Positions 7,309 to 13,449 of a stretch of 22,744 bases of DNA are shown piece by piece. This DNA is from an uncultured Lachnospiraceae bacterium (GTDB lineage: Bacteria; Bacillota; Clostridia; Lachnospirales; Lachnospiraceae). Within the stretch, counting starts at the first letter, position 1; each line of letters starts with the position of its first letter. The stretch lies in assembly GCA_945787485.1 (NCBI GenBank), contig CALZHV010000011.1:1-22744 (forward strand), written 5' to 3'. The notes beneath the pieces were generated by a model. That model saw only the letters and a list, made by a program, of their open reading frames with translations, searched no databases and was not told where the DNA came from. Made by a program: the position numbers and the translations under genes.

Positions 7309-8979
7309 TTACTTTTTAATCTGATGAGTTCTGTTAAGTGCACTAATAAGAGCATATGCAGATGCATCAATAATATCGGTTTTAATGCCTGCACCCCATG
7401 TAAGTACATCGCTGTTATCAAGCTGAATCGCAACATATGCGCATGCCTGTGAGTTTGAACCCATCTGTAATGCGTGCTCCTGATATGTAACAAGAGAGAA
7501 TTTGATATCAAAATGCTTCATTATTGCATTACTAATGGCATCAAGTCTTCCGTTTCCATGTCCGTGGTAAATCTTATCTACTCCATTAACAGTAATGCTA
7601 ATCTCTGCATCGATTCCGTCAACCTGCTTAAAATGGCACTCCTTAAGCTTAATTGTTTCGCTTCTGTTTACATATTCTTCCTGGAATATATCAAGCACTT
7701 CCTTTGGAGAAAGCTCTTTGTGCTTGTGATCCGATACTCCCTTAACTGTATATCCAAGATCTTCTCTCATCTTTGTCGGCAAATCAAATCCGTATTTCTG
7801 CTCAAGGATAAATCCTATTCCGCCCTTGCCGGACTGACTGTTTATTCTGATTACATCTCCGTCATACTTTCTTCCGATATCCTCAGGATTAAGCGGAAGA
7901 TATGGAACAGTCCACATATTGTCATCTGAATTTTCTCTGCATTTCATACCTTTGGCAATTGCATCCTGATGTGAGCCGGAAAATGCGGCAAATACAAGCT
8001 TTCCTGTATAAGGTGATCTTTCATATACATGCATTCTTGTAAGTCTTTCATATACTTCTGTAATTTTAGGAATATCGGTAAAATCAAGCTTAGGATCTAC
8101 GCCATGAGTAAACATATTCATTGCAAGTGTAATTATATCTACATTTCCTGTTCTTTCACCATTTCCAAATAATGTTCCTTCTATACGGTCTGCACCTGCA
8201 AGTAAACCAAGCTCTGCATCAGCCACACCACAGCCTCTGTCATTGTGTGGATGAAGAGAAAGAATAATGTTTTCTCTGTTATGCATGTTTTTGCTCATGT
8301 ATTCAATTTGACTTGCATACACGTGAGGCAATGACATCTCTACTGTAGCAGGAAGATTAATAATTACTTTTCTGTCCGGTGTTGGCTTCCATATATCAAT
8401 AACAGCATTACAAACCTCAAGTGCATAGTCAATCTCTGTTCCCGTAAAGCTTTCAGGTGAGTATTCAAACTGATAGTTTACATTGTATTTTTCAGCGAGA
8501 TCATTTAAAAGGTTAGCTCCGTCTGTAGCTATCTTTAATATTTCTTCCTTAGACTTCTTGAACACCTGAGTTCTTTGTGCATATGAAGTTGAGTTATAAA
8601 GATGTACAACAACATTTTTTGCACCCTCAACTGCTTCAAATGTCTTTTTAATGATATGCTCTCTTGCCTGTGTTAATACCTGAATTGTCACATCATCAGG
8701 AATGAGATTATCTTCGATAAGTGTTCTGCAAAATGAATATTCTGTTTCTGATGCAGCAGGAAATCCAACTTCAATTTCCTTAAATCCTATTCTTACGAGT
8801 TCCTTGAAAAATTCGATTTTCTCATCGAGACTCATTGGTACAATAAGCGCCTGATTTCCATCTCTAAGATCAACACTACACCACATAGGTGCCTTATCAA
8901 CATATTCCTTATCCACCCAGCTTGTGCTTTTTACAGGTGGCATGTAATAACCTCTTTTGTAGTTTTCATAATTCTTCAT
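7309..8979 (-). CDS. leuA: 2-isopropylmalate synthase, long (type 2) form
   Basis: The protein has 556 residues from the ATG at 8979, which has GGAGGT (8992-8987) at 7-base spacing. It catalyses the first committed step of leucine synthesis: acetyl-CoA plus 2-oxoisovalerate to 2-isopropylmalate. The TIM-barrel domain shows CSVDLRDGNQA (34-44, metal and acid-base site), EVGFPAASETE (70-80), HPHND (243-247, metal ligands) and GNGERTGN (272-279). The C-terminal part (about 430-556, with HGHGNGRLDA and GAGIKTDIIDASAYALISAL) is the regulatory domain that gives leucine feedback inhibition. Length and motifs fit the type 2 group rather than the shorter type 1 enzymes. It is controlled by the T-box leader just upstream. 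No leuB, leuC or leuD gene is adjacent. Confidence 0.95.
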   Translation of the reverse strand: MKNYENYKRGYYMPPVKSTSWVDKEYVDKAPMWCSVDLRDGNQALIVPMSLDEKIEFFKELVRIGFKEIEVGFPAASETEYSFCRTLIEDNLIPDDVTIQVLTQAREHIIKKTFEAVEGAKNVVVHLYNSTSYAQRTQVFKKSKEEILKIATDGANLLNDLAEKYNVNYQFEYSPESFTGTEIDYALEVCNAVIDIWKPTPDRKVIINLPATVEMSLPHVYASQIEYMSKNMHNRENIILSLHPHNDRGCGVADAELGLLAGADRIEGTLFGNGERTGNVDIITLAMNMFTHGVDPKLDFTDIPKITEVYERLTRMHVYERSPYTGKLVFAAFSGSHQDAIAKGMKCRENSDDNMWTVPYLPLNPEDIGRKYDGDVIRINSQSGKGGIGFILEQKYGFDLPTKMREDLGYTVKGVSDHKHKELSPKEVLDIFQEEYVNRSETIKLKECHFKQVDGIDAEISITVNGVDKIYHGHGNGRLDAISNAIMKHFDIKFSLVTYQEHALQMGSNSQACAYVAIQLDNSDVLTWGAGIKTDIIDASAYALISALNRTHQIKK

Positions 8980-9032
8980 AACTTCTACCTCCATTTTTTT
9001 GGATCATATATGCATAGTGGTGTGCGTAACAC

Positions 9033-9081
9033 AAAAAAATAAGCCCACTTCTCTAATTCCTATAGAGACGCAAGCTACTTA
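9033..9081 (-). terminator. Regulated terminator of the leuA T-box leader
   Basis: Minus strand: the arm at 9081-9063 (TAAGTAGC through TCTCTA) pairs with 9055-9040 (TAGAGA through GGCTTA), with G-U pairs and a few mismatches and a 7-base loop, then a run of seven U residues (9039-9033). It ends about 54 bases before the leuA start. Confidence 0.85.
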
Positions 9082-9311
9082 CGCGGTACCACTCTATTTC
9101 ATACTAGGTATGCTCTCTGCAGATACGAACCATGTGCTAAACTACTGGTCTTATATCTTCCTACTGTAACGGTTAGGCTCCGTCCGTGTCTACTGTAAAT
9201 TCAACCGGCTGCTCCGAGGCGAGTTCAAAACTTTTCTGATACTGTCTCACACCAACCGACAGCTCTCTGAAATCATACAAGAGTCTACTACTCCTCTTCC
9301 TTGCATTTATA
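9033..9311 (-). promoter_or_regulatory. Leucine T-box riboswitch leader of leuA
   Basis: The T-box sequence AGAGTGGTACCGCG is at 9095-9082 on the minus strand. Upstream lie an AG-rich stem I start (AGGAGTAGTA region near 9298-9286), the GGTTGGTGTGAGACAG region of the distal stem I, and a specifier loop GAACTCGCC with CTC at 9223-9221, the leucine codon read by tRNA-Leu(GAG). The UGGU of the T-box would pair with the ACCA end of a tRNA with discriminator A, as expected for tRNA-Leu. AUAGAG (9097-9092) can pair with CUCUAU (9067-9062) to form the antiterminator, while the same segment pairs with UAGAGA in the terminator. Uncharged tRNA-Leu should therefore allow read-through into leuA. Confidence 0.93.
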
Positions 9312-9317
9312 TTTTGA

Positions 9318-9346
9318 ATAGTATCATAATTTCAATTGAGTGTCAA
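9318..9346 (-). promoter_or_regulatory. Sigma-A promoter of the leuA leader
   Basis: Minus strand: consensus TTGACA (9346-9341), 17-base spacer, TACTAT (9323-9318). The start site is expected near 9311, directly at the base of T-box stem I. It lies divergent from and close to the ung promoter. Confidence 0.85.
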
Positions 9347-9367
9347 TCAAAATTGTGATAAGCTTAT

Positions 9368-9373
9368 TATAAT
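9368..9373 (+). promoter_or_regulatory. Putative -10 box of the ung promoter
   Basis: TATAAT is perfect and sits 22 bases before the ung start. No good -35 hexamer is present 16-18 bases upstream, so the promoter is weak or needs help. It lies only 22 bases from the -35 of the divergent leuA promoter. Confidence 0.45.
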
Positions 9374-9395
9374 TATACGCAGGGAGGACAAAATA

Positions 9396-10079
9396 ATGCC
9401 ACCTATTACAAACGACTGGTCAAAAGCATTGTCACAGGAATACAAAAAAGATTATTACAGAAAGCTTTTTGATTTTATTGGGAATGAATATAATACAAAG
9501 GAGATATTCCCGCCGGGGGATGACATTTTTAATGCATTTCATCTTACCCCATTATCCGAGGTAAAGGTAGTAATAATCGGGCAGGACCCTTATCACAACG
9601 TAGGACAGGCTCACGGTCTGTGTTTCTCTGTACGTCCCGGAATAGAAGCTCCTCCTTCTCTTGTAAATATATACAAAGAATTACATGATGATTTGGGCTG
9701 CTATATTCCGGATAACGGTTATCTTGTAAAATGGGCAAAACAGGGTGTATTAATGCTAAATGCTGTTCTTACGGTTCGTGCACATCAGCCAAATTCTCAT
9801 CAGGGAATGGGTTGGGAAGAGTTCACCGATGCAGCAATACGTGCCGTAAACGAAAAAGACGAACCGGTTGTATTTTTATTGTGGGGAAGCTATGCGCAGA
9901 AAAAAGCTTCTATGCTCAACAATCCAAAGCACCTTATTTTAAAGGCACCGCATCCTTCACCGCTTTCTGTTTACAGAGGCTTCTGGGGATGTAAGCATTT
10001 CAGCAAGACAAATGAATTTTTGGTTGCCAACGGTTTAACACCAATAGACTGGCAGATAGAAAATATCAGAGGAAGGTAA
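9396..10079 (+). CDS. ung: Uracil-DNA glycosylase
   Basis: The protein has 227 residues from the ATG at 9396, with GGGAGG eight bases upstream; a start at 9336 would lie in the divergent leuA promoter and is rejected. Family 1 UDG signatures are complete: GQDPYH (62-67, catalytic Asp64 and the water-activating loop), LLWGSYAQ (161-168) and HPSPLS (186-191, His186 and the DNA-intercalation loop). The enzyme removes uracil from DNA to start base excision repair. It is followed after 6 bases by the histidine-phosphatase gene, whose ribosome site lies in the ung tail, so the two form an operon. Confidence 0.96.
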   Translation: MPPITNDWSKALSQEYKKDYYRKLFDFIGNEYNTKEIFPPGDDIFNAFHLTPLSEVKVVIIGQDPYHNVGQAHGLCFSVRPGIEAPPSLVNIYKELHDDLGCYIPDNGYLVKWAKQGVLMLNAVLTVRAHQPNSHQGMGWEEFTDAAIRAVNEKDEPVVFLLWGSYAQKKASMLNNPKHLILKAPHPSPLSVYRGFWGCKHFSKTNEFLVANGLTPIDWQIENIRGR

Positions 10080-10085
10080 CTTTAT

Positions 10086-10697
10086 ATGGAAATATATATT
10101 GTACGTCACGGAGAAACAATATGGAATAAAGACAGAAGATTTCAGGGAAGGACCGACATCCCTCTTACTATGGAGGGACGCAGACTGGCACAAATAACCG
10201 GTGCTGCACTTGAATATACACATTTTGACAAGATTTTTTCCAGCCCATTGTCTCGTGCATTAGACACAGCCAAATTAATACGCGGTTGTAGAAATATAGA
10301 TATTGAAACTGACGACAGGTTAAAAGAATTGAGCTTCGGTCTTCACGAGGGTGATATGTATGCCGACCTTATAAAAGATGATTCCCTTAATTTCAAATAT
10401 TTTTTTGACGCACCCGAGCTTTATATTGCAAAGGATGAAGGAGAGACCTTGGAAAGCCTTATTAGCAGAGCCGGAGATTTTATGAAGGACAAGATAGAAC
10501 CTCTTGCTGACAAATATGAAAGAGTCATGATAGTTGCCCATGGTGCTTTAAACAAAGCAATAATGTCATATGTCAAAAAACATCCCATAAGTGAATTCTG
10601 GTCCGGAGGACTCCAGGGAAATTGTAATGTCATTATTCTTGACTATGATAAAGGCGTATACACCATAATTGATGAAACAAAAAAATTCTACGATTAG
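10086..10697 (+). CDS. Histidine phosphatase family protein (phosphoglycerate mutase-like)
   Basis: The protein has 203 residues. It shows the RHG signature VRHGETIWN (6-14) with His8 as phospho-acceptor, RFQGRTDIPLT, SSPLSRALDTA with Arg57, the acid donor region LKELSFG (Glu81) and VAHGALNKA with His152. This is the branch-1 histidine phosphatase fold, dPGM/CobC/GpmB type. Substrate cannot be told from sequence: alpha-ribazole phosphate, small phosphosugars or others are possible, and no cobalamin genes are near. It lies 6 bases after ung. Its last codons are part of a bidirectional terminator shared with the convergent MBL gene. Confidence 0.88.
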   Translation: MEIYIVRHGETIWNKDRRFQGRTDIPLTMEGRRLAQITGAALEYTHFDKIFSSPLSRALDTAKLIRGCRNIDIETDDRLKELSFGLHEGDMYADLIKDDSLNFKYFFDAPELYIAKDEGETLESLISRAGDFMKDKIEPLADKYERVMIVAHGALNKAIMSYVKKHPISEFWSGGLQGNCNVIILDYDKGVYTIIDETKKFYD

Positions 10698-10709
10698 TAG
10701 AATTTTTTT
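10679..10709. terminator. Bidirectional intrinsic terminator overlapping both stop codons
   Basis: AAAAAAATTCTAC (10679-10691), loop GATTA, GTAGAATTTTTTT (10697-10709) form a perfect 13-bp inverted repeat with U-runs in both directions. Both convergent stop codons lie in the loop or at its edge (TAG 10695-10697 plus strand; TAA 10696-10694 minus strand). Confidence 0.85.
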
Positions 10710-11605
10710 GTTGTGTGCCATTTTATAAAATTGTCGATATTATCTGCACATAGCTCTCCTTTATTATACAAATATGTCATATAGTTTCTTATCATTCCGC
10801 CATCAACAGCAAACTTATACATGGAAAGTCTGAAATAATATCTGTTAAAATATTCTCTGATAACCTCTTCAATAGTTTTTGGCTCACTGCATATATCCTT
10901 TATAAGCTCTATATTTTCATATATATTTTTTCTGTTAAATGCAACATGCTCTTTTATATCTGTAAAAGGCTCGTCATGATATGCAACATAATATTTAGCT
11001 TCAAGTTGCTCAAGTACATCAAGAGTTTCAAGATGTTTTTCTATATCATAAATATATGACAGATGGTGTTTCGAAAGAGTTTCCTCTGCAACAACGGCAT
11101 CTCCCAAAAAAGCGACATCATCCTTTGTCTTCACATATATCATCTCATAGCTGTGTCCCGGAAGCATGCCGATTTCTATTCCTTCAGGAAGCTCTTTTTG
11201 CATTATATCCTCCGCATTGCTGTTTTCTGCAAGGAAGTAATTATTTAAAATATTCTTAACCGGACTTCCTCCCCATATTATGGAAGGGCATAATGCATAT
11301 TCCCGCATCAGTTCCGCATTTATACGCGTAGCAAGTATTTGACAGTTGTACTTTTCCTGAAAATATGCATTTCCGCCACTGTGGTCTGCATGATAATGTG
11401 TGTTAATTATATATTTTACATTCAAGCCTTCCTTTTCGAAAACCTTATCGACAGATTTTGCATAGCTTCTGTCAAGTCCGCTTTCAATAAGGCAAATATC
11501 CGTATCACTTATTTTATATACACCTATCTTAAATAATCCTGTAACATAAAATGTTTTCTCACCCAGCTTTTCAAGTCTGATTTCATTGTCATTTCCCATG
11601 CTCAT
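10694..11605 (-). CDS. MBL-fold metallo-hydrolase
   Basis: The protein has 303 residues from the ATG at 11605, chosen because AAGG lies 8 bases upstream; the frame opens at 11689, but that is inside the promoter. The metallo-beta-lactamase signature is HYHADH (70-75; His70, His72, Asp74, His75), followed by a GHS motif (third metal His) and FLGDAVV (bridging Asp). The C-terminal third (about 215-303) is helical and lacks a recognised domain. Such enzymes hydrolyse thioesters, lactones or similar bonds; the substrate is unknown. It has its own promoter starting at the last base before the upstream ATPase stop, so it need not belong to the transporter cluster. It overlaps the convergent phosphatase gene by 4 bases. 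Confidence 0.88.
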   Translation of the reverse strand: MSMGNDNEIRLEKLGEKTFYVTGLFKIGVYKISDTDICLIESGLDRSYAKSVDKVFEKEGLNVKYIINTHYHADHSGGNAYFQEKYNCQILATRINAELMREYALCPSIIWGGSPVKNILNNYFLAENSNAEDIMQKELPEGIEIGMLPGHSYEMIYVKTKDDVAFLGDAVVAEETLSKHHLSYIYDIEKHLETLDVLEQLEAKYYVAYHDEPFTDIKEHVAFNRKNIYENIELIKDICSEPKTIEEVIREYFNRYYFRLSMYKFAVDGGMIRNYMTYLYNKGELCADNIDNFIKWHTTKKFY

Positions 11606-11659
11606 TTTCATATCCTTCTTATCCAAGACTAAAATCATAAATACTATAATTTTATGTAG

Positions 11660-11689
11660 ATTATAGATGTATATCAGTTTTTTTGTCAA
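11660..11689 (-). promoter_or_regulatory. Sigma-A promoter of the MBL-fold gene
   Basis: Minus strand: consensus TTGACA (11689-11684), 18-base spacer, consensus TATAAT (11665-11660). The -35 abuts the stop codon of the ATPase gene. The leader to the ATG at 11605 is about 48 bases. Confidence 0.85.
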
Positions 11690-12721
11690 TTAGCCGTTTA
11701 TTGTTTTACCTTTTGTATTGTTTGAAATTATTATCCTTCCATTTTCAACAGACACCTTAACCTTGTTACCATCTATTCCTGCTGCCTCAAGGACATCCTT
11801 AGAAAGCTGTACCCGGTTTGCCTTATCCATAACAGAATATTCTTCATGCGAATCATCATCAAGCTCATGATATTCGCCAAGAGATACCTTATTGTCTATC
11901 TCCTGTTTTACTTTTTCTTTCATTATTTTTTCCGTGCTTATCTTTCCATCCGAAATCATTACAACACGGTCAACCTTGTTGGCAAGTGATATATCATGTG
12001 TAACAATAATAATTGTAAGTCCAAGTGTCCTGTTCAGTGTTCGAAACAAATCCTGTATCATATTTGATGTCTTTGAGTCTACTGCTCCGGTAGGCTCATC
12101 AGCAAGAAGAATTTTGGGTTCATTGGCCAGTGCCACGGCAATAGCCACTCTTTGCTGTTCACCTCCTGACATCTGTGACGGATACGAATCCTTTTTGTGA
12201 GACAAACCTACCATCTCAAGAAGCATATTTGCCCTTTCCTTTTTCTGTGCACGTGTTTTATTACCAAAGCACATTGCAGCTTCTATATTTTCGATGCTTG
12301 TAAGATAATTGAGAAGATTTCTGCTGCTTTTCTGCCATACAAAGCCTATTGTATTTTTTCTGTAATTTACCATTTCCTGTTCTGTCATTTCAGAAAGATT
12401 TTTTCCGTCGACTACAATACGCCCTACCGACGGCTTTTCGAGCCCTCCGATAATGTTCATCAATGTACTTTTTCCGCTTCCGCTTTTTCCGATTACGGAC
12501 ATGAGCTCACCTTCATTTACATCAAGCTCAAGCCCTTGAAGTGCCATTACCTCAAGCTCCTTCGTTTTGTATATCTTAACCAGTCCGTCACAGTGAATTA
12601 ATGGAAGCTTTTCTTCTTTTGTTTGTTCTTTTGTTTCTATATTGTATCCTTCATCAGAAATTTTATCCGTTTCGTTATTTTTGTCTAAAACTTCTATTGA
12701 TTGAATTTTCTTATCGCTCAA
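11690..12721 (-). CDS. ABC transporter ATPase (LolD/MacB type) with AbrB-like C-terminal segment
   Basis: The protein has 343 residues. The start is TTG (12721) overlapping the previous gene by 11 bases; GGAGG is 12 bases upstream, a long spacing. A 38-residue polar N-terminal extension precedes the ATPase domain: Walker A GKSGSGKST (78-86), Q-loop Gln130, signature MSGGEQQRVA (184-193), Walker B ILLADEP (204-210), H-loop THD (241-243). After the usual end there are about 85 extra residues; about 284-325 (YSVMDKANRVQLSKDVLEAAGI, then a VENGRIIIS hairpin) resemble the AbrB/SpoVT swapped-hairpin fold. Similar tails exist on some MacB-type ATPases. It energises the neighbouring FtsX-type permease, probably paired with the other ATPase. 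The AbrB assignment is a motif-level guess. Confidence 0.85.
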   Translation of the reverse strand: MSDKKIQSIEVLDKNNETDKISDEGYNIETKEQTKEEKLPLIHCDGLVKIYKTKELEVMALQGLELDVNEGELMSVIGKSGSGKSTLMNIIGGLEKPSVGRIVVDGKNLSEMTEQEMVNYRKNTIGFVWQKSSRNLLNYLTSIENIEAAMCFGNKTRAQKKERANMLLEMVGLSHKKDSYPSQMSGGEQQRVAIAVALANEPKILLADEPTGAVDSKTSNMIQDLFRTLNRTLGLTIIIVTHDISLANKVDRVVMISDGKISTEKIMKEKVKQEIDNKVSLGEYHELDDDSHEEYSVMDKANRVQLSKDVLEAAGIDGNKVKVSVENGRIIISNNTKGKTING

Positions 12722-13415
12722 TTAATTCACCATCCTCCATCTCATAGATAACGTCTCCAAGTTCCATCAAATTCGGGTCGTGTGTTGTCATAACAATTGT
12801 AATACCTTCTTTTTCAATCAACTCCCTGAAAAGCTTCATTACTTTTATACCTGTTTCGGTATCAAGTGCGCCTGTCGGTTCGTCAGCAAATATAAGCTTG
12901 GGCTTGGTCACACATGCTCTTGCAATGGCAACCCTTTGCTGTTCTCCTCCTGACATCTGTCCCGGCAGATGATGTATTCTTTCTCCCATACCCACAAGCT
13001 CAAGAACATGTCTAATTCGTTCGTCTTTTTCCTTGTCACTCATTTTTCCAATAGAATCACATAATCTTAATGCAAAATCAACATTCTCATATGCATTCAT
13101 GATAGGGACAAGTGCAATAGACTGAAACACAAATCCCATTTCATTTCTGCGAAGCTGCTCCTTTTTTGCATCATTCATTTGTGAATAAAATTCGCCATCA
13201 AAGCTTATTTCCCCTTCCGTAACCCGGTCAAGTGTACTTAATGCATTGATTAGTGTTGTTTTTCCGGAACCTGACCTTCCTTTTAATATGACAAGCTTTC
13301 CCCTTGGAATATCAATATCAACTCCTCTTAAGGCATAGAAGTCTTCTCCGGCACCGGTCCTGAAGCATTTTTTTATATTTCTTCCGGATAACAATATGTC
13401 GCTATTATGTATCAT
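12711..13415 (-). CDS. ABC transporter ATPase (LolD/MacB type)
   Basis: The protein has 234 residues, the normal length of the family, with a strong GAGGAGG ribosome site. It shows Walker A GRSGSGKT (46-53), Q-loop Gln88 (GFVFQ), signature MSGGEQQRVAIARA (144-157), Walker B LIFADEP (164-170), D-loop GALD and H-loop THD (201-203). Close relatives energise FtsX-type permeases such as MacB, LolCE, BceB and YknZ. It lies 34 bp after the permease gene and overlaps the second ATPase gene by 11 bases. Having both ATPases complete suggests either a heterodimer or alternative partners on a single permease. Confidence 0.93.
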   Translation of the reverse strand: MIHNSDILLSGRNIKKCFRTGAGEDFYALRGVDIDIPRGKLVILKGRSGSGKTTLINALSTLDRVTEGEISFDGEFYSQMNDAKKEQLRRNEMGFVFQSIALVPIMNAYENVDFALRLCDSIGKMSDKEKDERIRHVLELVGMGERIHHLPGQMSGGEQQRVAIARACVTKPKLIFADEPTGALDTETGIKVMKLFRELIEKEGITIVMTTHDPNLMELGDVIYEMEDGELIER

Positions 13416-13449
13416 TTCTTCCTCCTCTATTTCTAAAGACTAAAAGAAG

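Noticed and set aside
7251..7511. Minus-strand 86-codon frame at the end of leuA
   Set aside because: Out-of-frame reading of the clear leuA C-terminal domain; no ribosome site.
11892..12601. Two long plus-strand frames opposite the AbrB-tailed ATPase
   Set aside because: The minus-strand ATPase motifs are complete and in order, so these are antisense shadows.
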